DNA of 64,000 nt from Artocarpus heterophyllus (taxonomy: Eukaryota; Streptophyta; Magnoliopsida; Rosales; Moraceae): the NCBI GenBank assembly GCA_025403435.1, contig CM046345.1, positions 16,658,160 to 16,722,159 of the forward strand, in the 5' to 3' direction. Positions within the stretch are counted from its first letter, which is position 1, and each line of letters opens with the position of its first letter. Position numbers and translations under genes: made by a program. This document shows positions 1-12,182 of the stretch, in pieces. Under the pieces are notes generated by a model. It ran no database searches. It was not told where the DNA came from and saw only the letters and a program-made list of their open reading frames with translations.

Positions 1-258
1 GGCTTCCTTACAAAGGTTTCCTTCAACTGGAATATGAGGCCAAATTCTTACAACAGTAGCGTCACTAGACCTAGCTGCTAGTGCCATATTTACCATCATT
101 TTTATACTACCACCCCCATAGATTATGTTAATCTTCTTGCGTGCTAGGACTTGCCCTAAGTGATTTGCAGCTTCTAAATAAGCTTTATCTTTTCCAAGGC
201 TGGAACCACAAAAGACACAGACATTCTTTATTTTCTTCGTGGACTGGGAGGTAGACAT
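1..258 (-). CDS. LOG-like cytokinin riboside 5'-monophosphate phosphoribohydrolase, N-terminal part (runs off the window)
   Basis: The minus strand from the ATG at 258 to the left edge is open for 86 codons. Residues about 10-18 read KNVCVFCGSS, followed by a LGQVLARKKINIIYGGGS stretch. This matches the N-terminal Rossmann-like half of plant LOG proteins, cytosolic enzymes that release active cytokinin bases from their riboside monophosphates. Known LOGs continue with GLMG after GGGS; here the text is IKMMVNMALAA, and the next segment is also unusual. The nucleotide-binding PGGxGT motif would lie outside the window. The family call is firm. Whether the copy works is unclear: divergence after GGGS suggests a decayed or rapidly changing paralogue. 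Confidence 0.7.
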   Translation of the reverse strand, partial: MSTSQSTKKIKNVCVFCGSSLGKDKAYLEAANHLGQVLARKKINIIYGGGSIKMMVNMALAARSSDATVVRIWPHIPVEGNLCKEA

Positions 259-901
259 ATTTGGTTTATAGAAGTGGTTGCTTAATGTCTGCTCCACTTA
301 GACTTCGGGTTCTACATGAGATTTTAAAGATGAGAAATATACAAAAAAGGCTAAAGAGATAGACGAGTAGGTAATGAAAAGGTAATCCAAAGATTTAAAC
401 AAAATCTTGTGCGGATAAGAAAGTAAGATAAGGTGATTGATAGTTTACAGAAAATTTGATTCACTTTTTGAAAAAGATTAGACTCTAATTGTATAACTTT
501 TGACAATTGAGAACAATTCGACAGAAGACCCTCTTGACACAACTGTAGACTTTTTGACAAATATACACCAAGTCTAGAAATTTAATATAAACGACAAATA
601 CTGTAGAACTTTTGAAATTTGAGACACAAATCTTGAAATATCTGGATAAGCTTTTCAAAATTCAAACATATTACTGTACCGTATGTAACGTGTCTGATAA
701 GATAATATATTTTATTATATATATATTTAAGAAAATCATAAATTAAATAAGATATTAACACTTACTGTATCAATCTAATAATCACAATTATTTCAAACAC
801 AAAAGCAAATATTCTGAGTAAAAGAAAAACACAAACTGTTGAACATCAGCTAAAGCTGCTTCAAATAAGTAAAGACTAAATAACCTTTATAGAGCGATGA
901 C
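259..901. other. AT-rich intergenic stretch, no feature recognised
   Basis: This lies between the two minus-strand ORFs. It has short homopolymer runs and a small AT repeat near 715-727. A 69-codon minus-strand frame at 351-560 resembles nothing I know and has the skewed composition of random AT-rich DNA, so I do not call it. Confidence 0.5.
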
Positions 902-1423
902 TTATTCCCCATCCAGTTTTCTTATGGCTTGGCAAACAGGATCTAGAAATACCATATTCCTGAGGCGTTGTCTTTCTGTATAAAATTTAGGCCAGAGTTT
1001 AAAAATAGCTCCTTGAACATATCCACTAGGGTGACCGTGGAGAGGAGGATGGATGCTATCCAAGTTCTCCTTTGAAAGTCCATCCCTACAAAACCTTATT
1101 TTATCCTCTCTATTCGTAGACATATAACCAGGTGAAGTACATTTACCGTTACAATTTTGTCTTCCACATTTGTTACAAGTGACCACGATGGCACGAGCTC
1201 TTCTTTTCATTGCACTACGACTGGTACCCGTTCCTGGTAAACCGACATCTTGACTAAAGTCACTCGGACGGATTTTCCCCTCTATTAACATTCTCACATC
1301 ACAAGGGATACCAAAACGCATAAGAATCCACAACCGAGTAATTCTAGCCTTGTATTTCTTTCTGAGAATCTTTTGGGAGAGTGATGGGAGATACTTTCTC
1401 AGGTGTAGGTACTTTGGGTCCAT
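902..1423 (-). CDS. hypothetical basic cysteine-rich protein, 173 aa; possible endogenised plant-virus nucleic-acid-binding protein
   Basis: The frame is uninterrupted, from an ATG in good plant context (A at -3, G at +4) to a TAA. The N-terminal third is basic (LRKKYKARITRLW). Residues about 60-80 hold a GTGTSRSAMKRRARA segment, directly followed by CNKCGRQNCNGKC, a compact four-cysteine finger, and then a PGYMSTNREDKIRFC stretch. A small basic protein with an arginine-rich run immediately before a Cys4 finger is the architecture of the cysteine-rich nucleic-acid-binding proteins at the 3' end of Betaflexiviridae (carlavirus/vitivirus/trichovirus type) genomes. That link is inference from architecture, not a search result. 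I see no viral coat-protein frame upstream. Alternatives are a lineage-specific plant gene, or gag of a non-autonomous retroelement, since it lies on the same strand about 1.4 kb beyond the PBS at 2863. Confidence 0.45.
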   Translation of the reverse strand: MDPKYLHLRKYLPSLSQKILRKKYKARITRLWILMRFGIPCDVRMLIEGKIRPSDFSQDVGLPGTGTSRSAMKRRARAIVVTCNKCGRQNCNGKCTSPGYMSTNREDKIRFCRDGLSKENLDSIHPPLHGHPSGYVQGAIFKLWPKFYTERQRLRNMVFLDPVCQAIRKLDGE

Positions 1424-1671
1424 GATGAGATGAAAGAAGAGTAAATAGAAAGGAAAAATTAAGATAGTAAATTGCAGAATCCTAGAATTCCTTCTTCTTT
1501 TAGAGGAAAAGAAGAATTTTTAATGAAAAAGAAGAGGATTTGCGATTTAGAGAGAAAATAACAAATTAAGAGAGAAAAAGTGAACTCGGAGAAATAAGCT
1601 CCTATGCACAGTAAACGTATTTGTAAACAATAATTAAACCACTGTATATGACACGTATAGAGACCACGTGG
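1424..1671 (-). promoter_or_regulatory. putative leader and promoter of the 173-codon ORF, with a palindromic G-box
   Basis: Read on the minus strand, the 170 bases before the ATG are rich in CT/TC runs, as in many plant 5' leaders. Further upstream there is a perfect CCACGTGG G-box at 1664-1671 and an ACGTGTC-type element just downstream of it at about 1651-1657. I see no strong TATA box. This supports a host-style transcription unit but is not proof of expression. Confidence 0.35.
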
Positions 1672-2862
1672 GAGAGACAGTGTGCATCAAACTGATTTAG
1701 GATTTGAACTAGGCCCAAATGTTCTAAGTTGAAAATGGTCAGGTTGTTTCGGGCCTTAACACATTTAGAACAAGTTAAATAACAAACATAAAATTGAAAA
1801 CCAATTCGTATGAATCTTAAACCCAATTCAAAGCCCACTATAGATAAAGTTAATTATGAACAACAAATCTAATTTAACGACAACAAGGATCTTCCTGAAT
1901 GATCCAGCAACTCAAATAATTTTGTTTTAATCAAAACCTTATTGAACAATGCATACACCCATATGTTATTCCTAATACTCAACATCTATCAATGGATTCA
2001 TCATCATTACTACCAAGGGTTTAGAATGCGACTAACCTTGAAATCAATACGATTTACGTCTTGCAACGTAGACTATATCAATGAACAAAGACACTAGATG
2101 TTACTACTTAAGAACATCTACAATCCCCACAATTCTACTCATACAATATATAATTTCCTCATATAACAAAACCTTAGGTAACCAAAAGATTCACTGATAC
2201 ACTTAAATACAATGTACGTAACAAAATATTCCAATTTTGAGATTCATGCATTCTAGACTTTACACAGTCTCAACAGACCAAAAGTCTAACATTTATCTCT
2301 CTCATGATTCAATACCATGATTCCCAACTTATATCATATTCCTCAAATATATAGAACTTTTAAGAAAAGATATTGACACTTATGTGCTCCATCGAATCCA
2401 CACATAATCATTACTTAGGTTTGAATAGATTACGAAAAATTTGGCATATCTATGTCAAACTTTAAAATCAATAAATCAAGCCTTATATTTCTTATTGTTT
2501 TTCACGAGACAAAAGGCTCTTAAATCCTCGTATCTACACGAATTTCTCATCGTTTATACGAATTAGATATGCTTATAGATCCTAATATTATACGAATCTC
2601 TCATAAGCATTCTACTTATAAACTCATTCCATATAATTATCATTCCCTCATAACTATTAATACTTTCCTTCTATATAATTATTGTACTCATATAACTATT
2701 GATATTTTCATTCTATGGCCTTTCCATGTTACATCCTTCTAGACTGTATAAATCAATGTGAAGGTTCATTTTGATGATGACAATGAAAATTCAGCTTCAA
2801 AACCATCTCAAAAATATTTTTTTTTTAAAGTGGTGCTACACTCCCTAGGTTAACCGAACCTA
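1672..2862 (-). other. internal leader-like DNA next to the minus-strand LTR; no ORF
   Basis: If the LTR at 2883-4847 is the 5' LTR of a minus-strand element, this is the start of its interior. I find no gag or pol motif on the minus strand here. It is AT-rich, with near-repeats of TATAACTATTAATA-type strings at 2620-2720. The element is therefore truncated, non-autonomous, or was replaced here by other DNA. Confidence 0.35.
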
Positions 2863-2875
2863 GGCTCTGATACCA
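2863..2875 (-). other. primer-binding site for initiator tRNA-Met
   Basis: The minus strand reads TGGTATCAGAGCC, the standard plant retrotransposon PBS complementary to the 3' end of initiator tRNA-Met. It starts 7 bases inside the LTR end at 2883. It shows that 2883-4847 is the 5' LTR of a minus-strand element rather than a solo LTR. Confidence 0.8.
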
Positions 2876-2882
2876 AAAATTC

Positions 2883-4847
2883 TGTAACGCCCCTATGTGG
2901 GGGTTAACAGTTTTTAATGAGATAAAATAAAAATAAATAATAAAAGTAAAACCTTAAAAATAAAATTTGCCCGGGACTTAAATGAAAACTCTCAACTCAA
3001 AAATAAAAATATAAACGACAAATAAACCACAGTTTAATGTAGCACCTTAAATTTAATAATATAAACTGTTGTCATCATCATTTTAACCCTCAACACATTA
3101 TAATACAGTCACAGAAAGTAACAATTGATGCTTACATTATCATGAAGAACATTCTCAACGATTGAAGCAGTCCCAATGTAATATAGTTACATCACTTCCT
3201 CAACTATATTTCTCGTAGCCACCTCACACTTAGTGAGTCCTGAAAAGATATAAACATAAGGGTATGAGCAACACTATGCTCAGTAGAGAAAGCCATTACT
3301 CACCTCTATCATTACCACATTAAAATCTGCATGGTTAGTAAGTCACATCATATTTCAGATTATGAGGTTTATTATGATCACATCTTATGGATACCGTAGT
3401 TAATCATTACCAAGTGTCATAATTACACATTTATACAAATATTACCAATCATCATTGTTCCTAGGTATCCATGTTAAATTGAGTATCACTCAACTCATCG
3501 AAACCCAAATGGGCGCACTTGATCACCCTATAAACATTCCAAGGGTGTTCCGGTGAGGGGACATCAAGCCCCGAGTCCTCACCAAATCGATTCCTGTACA
3601 GTGTGTTCTGGGACTTTCAACCCAAGGAAGCGTCATCGCCTTCCCCCTACTTTACCTTTTAGGGTATTCATGCCCAAGGACGTAACCGTCGCCCTTTTCA
3701 TGTCTCACAATTTCTCTATATTAAATCATTATTAATAGAGTTAATTTTCCTAACCATGCTTCTCAATTTATAACATGTGTCAATTCATTATGTTCCTCGC
3801 CGTACAATACAAGACGAGTCCATGTCATAGTTTCATATGTGATACACATATAATATCAGTTCAACATAGATATATATATATTGCGGCAAAACAATCAATT
3901 TTAATTCTATAAAAACCTCACAAAAGATGAGTAATAGAATCCCTACCTTTTAAGCTTATCAACAGTCTCTTAATCCTGGAATCAATTAACGTTAGCTCCA
4001 TACTCCCTTGATCCTAAGGCGTGCATAAGGACAATTAAAACTAAAGCACAACATACAACTACATTCATAAAATTTATTTTAATTTAATCTTAGAATTTCA
4101 AGAAATAACCACTGCCCATAGAGGTATTATAAAGTTTAACAATATAAATTTTCTGTCTAGGGCATATACACTTAGACTTCATACATATGCTCCAAAATAG
4201 CAACAAACATATACTTAGGTTTAAGAACGCAAATTTGAATAATCCTTTAGTATAAAAGAAAATTTATAAATGAAAGACTAAATTTGTTCATAAGATTCTA
4301 ACCTCGGATTATGGTTAGTTGGAAGCTTGAAATGGCTTCAAAACAGGTTCCTTTACTTCGGTATGACTGAAATTCTTGCTCAAATGGAGGTGATGGTGGC
4401 TGATTTTTATGGCTGCCTTGAAGAAGTTCTCTAAGTATTTTGCTTCAGCAAAGAAATGAGAAGAAGAGTATGGGAACCGTGGAAGAGAAAGGAAGAAAAG
4501 ATGAAATCTTTGAAGAGAAGTGATAGAAACAATTATAGAGGAGACATGTTGAAGCATGTCACGGAGGAAATAAAGAAAATGAGGGTCAAGAGTAGTTGGA
4601 AAAGATATCCTTATGTCTCATCTAAAGACTTTAACACACATAATGCCAATATGACATTTTTGAGATTTATTAGAAGTTCTAAGGCTTTTTAGTAATCATA
4701 CTAAATAAATATAAGAGAATTTTAGAAAACTTAAAAATAGATAAAAAATAAATATTATAAAATAAATTTAAATGAAGCAATTTTTTTTATACATTAAAAA
4801 TTAATTTAATTACCTCAATACCCGTTAGGAGAATAACGGGTGTCACA
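2883..4847 (-). repeat. 5' LTR of a minus-strand Ty3/gypsy-type retrotransposon (about 1.97 kb)
   Basis: On the minus strand it begins TGTGACACCCGTTATTC at 4847 and ends GGGGCGTTACA at 2883, typical termini for plant gypsy LTRs, followed directly by the PBS. Short frames at 3553-3735, 4315-4557 and 4456-4692 are LTR sequence, not genes. No matching 3' LTR is seen to the left, so the element is incomplete or extends beyond the window. Its upstream boundary at 4847/4848 cuts into repeat X. Confidence 0.75.
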
Positions 4848-6420
4848 GTTCAGTCCTTTGGCCCTACCTAGAATGGGAGTCTTCGACTTGACCCTATCAA
4901 CAAGGTCAGCTCGACCTTACAATGAGCTCGCCATGTCGGCCCAACCACAACGGCATTTCTCACACATTGGCCCAACTGCGACAACAATTTGGTCTTCTGA
5001 CTTGACCACATCGGTAAGTTCTAATGGCATGTCCTGTCCACTGGCCCTACCCTAATGGCCTTACCCTAATGGCGAGTCTGGTCCTTAAGCCTAACCTCGA
5101 CAGTGAGTCCAGCTCACAAACTTGACTATGATGGTCAGTTCCTCACGTTGATTCAATCTTGGCATCATATCTAGCTCTTTAGCTTGTCCTCGACAACAAG
5201 TTCGGTCCTTTGGCCTTATCTTGACAACAAGTTTGGCCTACAGACTATCCCTAGTGATGAGTGCGCCCTATCGGCCTAACCCTACTGGTATATGCGGATC
5301 ACTGGTTGGAGCCCGACAACAAGTCTAGTCCATAGCACTTAACCCCAACAGTGGGTTTGATTTACTGAATTTGCTCCGACAACAAATTTAGTTGGCCCAA
5401 TCGACCCTGATAGCTTGTTCAACTTGTTATAATATGATCGGTCAGCCTGATTCCGATAACGATTTCGTCTTATTGGACCATCCTAATCCATTGATGACCT
5501 TAACTTTAGTAGTGACTACATTTTAAGATTTTTGTTAAAAGAATTTTGCAAACAATAAATTTGTTTTAATTCTTATAAAAATGATAAAAATTAAAAGAAA
5601 AAAAATAAAAGAACCAAGTTATCTGTTATGCTTTAAAAATTACTTTTTGTTCAAAAAACAAAACAAAAACTATTTAAATAAACAATATCAACACAAACCC
5701 GATGGAAATCGAAACAATCCATTAATGAAAGAAAAAGACAAAGTTGTGGTTATGATAATTTCATGCTTGACTCTAGTTTAAAGTGTAAATGTAAAGTTCA
5801 AATTCTCTCACCCTAAATTCAAAGAGGAAAAAAAAAAAATCCAATGCATAATATAGACATGAAATGTAGATGCTGTTACCCTAAAAAAACTTAGATGATC
5901 AACATTAATAAGGCGAATTATCCGCGCCTCAGCGAAAGTAAGTTATTGACGCGGACAATATAGAACATGGAAAAGGAGAATACCGATATCATGGCAAAAA
6001 CTTATAATAATTATAAAACAAGATGCTTTTAGAAAAAAAAAAGTACATAATATTTTCTACCTTCTCCAGTGGGGCATGTGCCCCATTTGTTCTATTCTCC
6101 GTCTTGTGCACAGAATTGTCTTATAGTTTTTTCTATTATTATATCTTTTTGCTTTTTGTTTTATTTTTTATTTTTTGGGCAAACGAAAGGTCTTACCTGA
6201 AGGAATGTAGGAATGTAGCAATACTGACGTAAAACTTGAGAAAAGCCAAATGTCAATTTCCTAGGAAAAAGGAAAAACAATACTAACAAAGCATATCGAT
6301 ATATCGATATATCAATTTATTGGGTCAGCCTGTCCTGAGTAGATGGGGCCAGTTTCCAGTCAAAAGTTAACGGCTCGGCTCTAAACATCACTTGACTTGG
6401 GGGAGATATCGGTGTCTTTG
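4848..6420 (-). repeat. repeat X, copy 1 (inverted)
   Basis: Read on the minus strand this runs collinearly with 35.2-37.1 kb on the plus strand. First comes a 6420-5895 section (GACACCGATATCTCCCCC start, ATATCGATATATCGATAT at about 6296-6313), then an AT-rich section sharing the string ACAAAAATCTTAA, then a degenerate minisatellite (4848-5510) with units of about 30 bases related to GACTCGCCAT. It is cut at 4847 by the gypsy LTR. No protein motif was recognised; 5581-5781 and 6023-6232 are low-complexity frames. Confidence 0.7.
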
Positions 6421-6960
6421 CGAAATATTTGTATCTTAAAAAAATCCCAAGAAATATATCCTAAATTTAAGATTAATTATATAATTATACCTTGTAATTT
6501 CAACAAATTTTTAATTTATCTTTTTATTCTCTAAAACTATAAAGATATTCTTTAAATTTTAAAAATTTATTTTAATTTTATGGTTATATTATTTTGCTCA
6601 AATTTTTCGATTTATAGAGATAAAATTGAAATAAATTTTTAAAATTTATTTTAATTTTATCTTTATAAATAGAAAATTTTGAACAAAATAACATAACTAT
6701 AGGAGAATAAGGTTTTGGGTAAATTTATGATTTGACTTTTCTATTGAATCAACTGAATATACATAGAGATTACAAGAGTTCCTAAAATGACAATTTATTA
6801 TAATTTAAATGTTGAAAATAAGAAACTAAATAATTAAGAAACTATCTAAATAATTAGGAAACTGAATCTTAGTTTTTTACGCATTTAAATAAATACAGAA
6901 TATTTATATATTTATTCTACATGCTCCACAATATGGAGCTCCAAGAAAAGAATCCAATCT
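6421..6960. other. AT-rich spacer
   Basis: A short imperfect inverted repeat occurs around 6530-6700 (AAAATTTATTTTAATTTTAT appears twice, with the flanking text mirrored). This could be a small foldback relic. Nothing else is recognised. Confidence 0.4.
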
Positions 6961-6964
6961 TAGC

Positions 6965-7362
6965 CTATAGAGTGAAAAAACAAGCGTGCAAAAGTGATAG
7001 AGTGAGAGCATCTGCTAATTGATCTTCAGAAGAGATATGACACCACTCTAAACTTATTTGCGAATAAATGATAATCCAAAGCCACATTTTTGATACGAGA
7101 ATTAAAAAAAGGATTTCAGCAAAAATGAGTTGCACCAACAATGTTGTAGTAGATAACCGGCTGTTGAGCTAGATAAACACCAAGTTCAATGAGAAGCCAA
7201 CACATCCAACTCAACTCTACAGCCGTGGTAGCAACCAAAAGGTTTTCTGGTTTGCTTCTTTGAACTCCATGAAATAGGATTACAACCAAGGTAAACAAGA
7301 TAGGCACTGATGGAAGTTAAATCATTCCTATTACCTGCCCATTCAACATCCAAAAAAAAAAA
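6965..7362 (-). pseudogene. Ty1/copia RNase H fragment, frameshifted
   Basis: Read on the minus strand, one frame gives DVEWAGNRNDLTS and a YLVYLGCNPISWSSKKQ segment. A second frame continues with ELSWMCWLLIELGV and AQQPVIYYNIVGATHFC, and a third contains VALDYH and EDQLADAL. These are successive blocks of the copia RNase H domain and its C-terminal tail, in order, so one domain is broken by at least two frameshifts and several stops. No LTR could be assigned with confidence. Confidence 0.8.
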
Positions 7363-8320
7363 AAAAAAGTGGAAAGACAAGGGGGATTGATGATATGAAG
7401 AACTAAGCCATATTCAGAAGTTCAACAAAGATAGTGTAGAAGTTGCAATTACGACATTCTAGCGTTCACTAGTAGTTCATTGCATAAGCGTGGCCCACAG
7501 TTCGGTTAAACTATTAGTGGGTGTAGGGCCACTAAAGAATGGCACCGCATCTGTCTTTCTGGGAGAATTAATTATTTAAATAGTTTTGAAAAAAAAATGT
7601 TAAAATTGGTAATTAAGATTTTGGATAAGTAATTATTTAAATTTGGTATTTGAATAATTAATCTGAATCCTAATTGTATTTGAATTTAGATAAAGGATAA
7701 TTATTTGTAATTATTTAAATTTGATAATTATCATGGATAATTGAATTCTAATTTAAATTGAACTGTTTGATTTGGACTTATCCTAGATGATACAGATAAT
7801 CATAAATCCCTATACTGTGATTGGTTGAAATTTTGGAGATAATCTCCTCAAGGGTGGTGCCAATAGCAAACAAAGGAGAGAGAAAATTTATCTCCTAATC
7901 CTAATGGACTTTTGACTCCTTTAACTACTTCTATAAATAGAAACCTGGGTTCATTTATTCTTAGGTTGCTATAGTGTAAATTAGAGAATAGAGCTATGTT
8001 CACTCCCCTGTTCCTTTAGCATAAAGTCCAATTGAAGGAGTGTAGCTGTGGTGAAGATTTGTTGAGTTGTGTCTACACACATAATAATCGGAAGGAAGAG
8101 AAAAGCATTGAAGATCTAATGGTAAGGATTCGCTCTTGAAGAATTGTTCAATCAGAAGTGTTGTTTTTAGTTTTCATCTGGTATATTAAATTGGATTTTA
8201 TTTATTGTTTATAGCATCATGAGTTAGTTTCTTGGGTGATTATTAAAAGTTTTCAAAATTCTGCTCCGTCACCAAACTGATTTTTACAATATGACTACCA
8301 ATAACTGTCTAGTACTCGGT
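7363..8320 (+). other. LTR-like sequence with a TATA box, unassigned
   Basis: A plus-strand CTATAAATAG lies at about 7931-7940, followed by a leader-like stretch, as in an LTR U3/R junction. No matching second copy or PBS was found nearby, so the assignment is weak. It could belong to the copia relic beside it or be a promoter relic. Confidence 0.3.
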
Positions 8321-9690
8321 GGGGGTTAGAAGGCATCGTACCAGTATGAAGAGCAAGTGTTCGACTTATGGCAAGAGGAGTGGTGACAAACTTGGCGTCT
8401 ATCATGCACGTACGAGCAAGAAGATCCACTATCTAGTGGCATTGAGATAGAAGCGAACCATTGGAATGTGAAGTGACCTCAGCACTAAGGAAGTATCTAA
8501 GAGGCCCAAGACACATGTGCTAATCACATGGGCTTAAGTTTAACTATTTGAATGAAAAATCAGAAGTTTAGGAGGGCAAAGTTGTTATTTTTAAAGTTCA
8601 AAGGATAAAGTAATGAACTTTAAAAGTTTAAGAAACAAAATTGTGATTTTTAAAGTTCAAGGGTTAAAGTAGGGGAGACCATAAAGTTTAAGGGTTATTT
8701 GTGTTAATAACTCTTAATTTTAATATTGATGTAGATCCGATGCATGAATATTGGTTGGATGACTTCCACAGTTCTGATGCCCTTTTAGACTCTAAGGACA
8801 CATATATATTGTATCAAAGATAAAAGAAAAATGAGAAGTGATAGCATTTCGTATTTAATGTTGTGTTTACTTATAAAATTAGGTACGAAAGTTTAGTGAG
8901 CCCAACATGATATAAGGAGTGAAAAAAATTGAATGCCAATCCTTGCATGTTGCTTGCTATTGATTTTTTTGAAATCTTATTATTAATTTCTTATCAAAGG
9001 AAATAAAAAATGCTTCATTTATTAATAAGTTCTTACCTTAAACCAATGGTTATTTGATTATTTAAAAGTACTGTTTATAATCACATTGACGTGAACTTTA
9101 TTATTATAAGTTTAGTAATAGTAGAAAAGAAATTGGTTGTTTCACCGTTTACATTATCTAATAGATAAACAAAAAGTAATAAAAAAGAAACTGTTGATCC
9201 TCATTCTTGTTACTTTTGTTTTCTTTTCAAATTCTATTTTCTTTTTCTATTACAAATAACAGAACTAGCTAATTATTAGCAAGGTAGTTCAAACTCCCCT
9301 AATTTAGTAAAGAGAAACTCCCCCTATTTTATACAACTATGGCATATTTGCAAGCTTGCAAGCTTCAAATCTTACGAGTCTCCTGAATTCCTCGAGCTCT
9401 ACGTACGATAAGGTATCTAACCAGTTTTATTTGTTTCGTGAAGAGAAATTCATTCAAATAGGCTTCATAAGCTTATTCGAACTCGAACAAAAATATTAAG
9501 AAATTACACTTAAATCTACTTTCTATGTTTATTATATATATAAATATATGCTTCATAAATTATTCCTATTCCTCATTTAAGTAATTAAGTGCTTGACATA
9601 TCAATTTTAAGCGCCATGACAATAATTGACATTCATCATTTTTTTATGCAACCGTGGCATATTTATCGGCATCCAATCTTATGGGTTCCC
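8321..9690 (+). repeat. left arm of a dispersed inverted repeat (partner 62520-64000)
   Basis: The sequence is the reverse complement of the right end of the window, collinear over its whole length with small indels. Anchors include AGAAGGCATCGTAC at about 8330, GAAGATCCACTATCTAGTGG at about 8419, TGCAAGCTTGCAAGCTTC near 9350 and TTAAGCGCCATGACAATAAT at about 9608. Similarity stops at about 9690, after GGGTTCCCTT. There is an internal partial repeat (9300-9540 resembles 9640-9860). No coding capacity was recognised. Confidence 0.75.
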
Positions 9691-9869
9691 TTGAGATGCT
9701 TTGTACGATGAGGTATCTAACCAATTTAATCTAATTTTAAAAATGTTATGGTGCTTCTTGTTATCCTCTTATTTAGTAAAGTAAAACTCATTCAAATAGG
9801 TTTTCGTAAGCTTATTCAAACTATGATAAAAATATTAGAAATTATACTTAATACTACTTTCTGTATGTA

Positions 9870-12080
9870 GATAGAAAAAATCCAGAAATTATTAAGTATA
9901 ATAATTAAGGATTTTTTTTCCATAAATATGCCGTTAAGTTTATTAGAAAATATAAGTTTAGAACTTATAAGCTTATGTTTCGGTGAGAATTATAAGAAAT
10001 GTTCATGAGAAAGCATAAAAATCTAAGAAAATGATTTGACTTTAAATAAGTCAACACATTTTTTATAGTCTGAGTAAAATTTCGGTCCGATAGTTAAACA
10101 TTAGATTAATTATGTTTTATAAAATTCAAATATTTAAGTCAGAGGTTATCTAAAAAAACCCCAAACACTTAACACGGAAAATTTAGCTTAAATTTCCAAG
10201 TTCCTGTAATTAGAGTGAATTCAGTAGTGTACAATACCATTAAGCATTACAAGAGTATTTAAAAAAACTATTTAAGATCAGAAGGCCTTTCATCTTAAAG
10301 TCAAAGATGAATAGAGTTTAATAGCAAGGAACCTTAAAATTAGTAGGTTAGAATTTCAAGTATGAGTACTACAATAATGGTGTATAAATGGACAACTTTA
10401 ACGCAGTTAAGAGAAATTAGTAAGCTCTAATTTAATTTAAAGAGTTTGTTATTAGTGAAATCAAGGAACTAACGTTACAAGCAGTAAGAACTTAATTCGT
10501 ATTAGTAACGGCTATCTATGTATTTATGTCAAGGAATTTCCTAGATAATACCATGTTTGATTTTATGACTAAAAGATTTATTAAATTAATGTAAATATTC
10601 CAAAATTCTATAATAAATTTTACAGTCAAATTTATTAACTTCCGTGACTAAACAATTCGATTGATAAATTCTCATGGGAAGGAATTTCAATCCGTAAATA
10701 ATTTAAGAATTTTAATTAGAAGAATTTTCAATAACAATACAATGTTAACAATGCTTCGAGAAATACTCTAAAGCTCATCAAGTCCTTAATTATCAATTAA
10801 TTAAAAATAAGAGTTATTCAAGTAGTAATTTCGATAGAAAATACTATCCGAGCTTGGGAATTGACGCTGTCAAAAATTGTTGTTAGCAAGGCTAAGTTTA
10901 GAAAAAGAAAAATTAATATTATTTATTGGTCTAGAAATAATTTCGAGACTTAAAACAGTCTATTATTGCTACGTGATTTAAAATGTATATCGGTGTCGAT
11001 TTATATAGAATTTAGTGTCTAAGTATAAGTAAGCAGTAAGAAAGGCCCATCAAAAAAACAAAATATTCATGTCAACTAAAATAGTCAACCCTAGCTAGTA
11101 TAAATTTTAATAAGTTCGAAGGGAAACTTGGAGGATAAGATTAAGAGTACAAGATAGGACTATGATTTAAGCTTAATTTGATGATGTACCTCAAGTCATT
11201 ATGAGATGCTTTTCTTATCTCTCTCTTCCCCTCCATTGGCACCAATATTAGGCCCTCTTGATACAAAATTTTAGTTCAATTAAATTTAATGAAAAGCTTA
11301 ATTAAAAACAAGATTAGATTTTAAGACCAATTAAGTTTTGTCTATAAATAGACTCTTTTTGTCTCACTTCTTCTCCCATTTCTTTAATCCAAAAGCTGGT
11401 TCCCCCTAGTCATGCTCTCCAAAAACAAAATTCTTCCTTTTTCCTGCCGTAAATCATTAGGCAAACTAAGAAGAAGATGAATGATAAGCTAAATATCCTA
11501 GAGTGATAATCAAGGGTAAACTCTAAGCACTTCTTCTTTATTTTCTTAGTTAAAACAAAGTTTGTATTTTTTTTTAACTTAGTTCATGATTTAGAGACCA
11601 ATCTAAGAAGAAGGAAGAGGAGAAACTACTCTTCCTAGAGTGACTTTTAAGAGTAGATCTTCAAGGTTAAAACTCTAAACTTTTTCTATTTCATTCTCTT
11701 AGTTTGATTTAAAGCTTGTATTTTCATAAGTTAGTAATGATTTGATGAGAAAATGTACGTAATATTCTTTATGTATGCTTGTTAGTATGGTTTTACAAGT
11801 CTATTGTTGTAAAAAGTTTAGACTATACAAGTTTAGTTAAGTTTGGTATGTTTTTGTGTGTTGTGGAAATTTTTTTCTACAAAATTTGATCATACAAATG
11901 GAAGCTTTAGAGTCTGATTTCAAACTTTTTTTGAACACAAAACTTTTGATTTTTGACAAGATCGACAACTTTTGTGAAGAAAACTTTTTCAAGTCTTGTC
12001 TCTAAAATATACTTATGGATGCTTTTTCAAAATTGTCAAAAAACTATAAAAAAGGGCCACCACTATTTTTCAAGCATTTA
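9870..12080 (+). repeat. degenerate LTR-like sequence
   Basis: The start (AAAAAATCCAGAAATTATTAAG) belongs to the same family as 12086-12182 and the start of 58848. A TATA box, TCTATAAATAGACTC, lies at about 11341 with a leader-like tail. No PBS, gag or pol was found. I interpret it as an old gypsy-type LTR; the right boundary is uncertain. Confidence 0.45.
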
Positions 12081-12085
12081 GTGTA

Positions 12086-12182
12086 ATGACCATAAAAATT
12101 CAAAAATTAATAAGTATAATTAATTAAAGAATTTTCCATAACCACTTCGTTAAGTTCATTGGAAATATAAGTTTAGAGCTTA
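12086..12182 (+). repeat. LTR start fragment cut by the CACTA element
   Basis: It starts ATGACCATAAAAATTCAAAA and runs into TTAGAGCTTA. It then stops exactly where the CACTA terminus begins at 12183, so the transposon appears to have inserted into this LTR. The continuation beyond the right CACTA end was not found. Confidence 0.5.

Noticed and set aside
3553..3735. Small Pro/His-rich frame
   Set aside because: Lies inside the minus-strand LTR and has no conserved motif.
5220..5500. Regularly spaced repeats considered as a CRISPR-like array
   Set aside because: Units are degenerate, about 30 bp with no unique spacers, and the genome is a plant; it is a minisatellite in repeat X.
7186..7380. 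Two overlapping frames considered as a small gene
   Set aside because: Both are pieces of one frameshifted copia RNase H domain.
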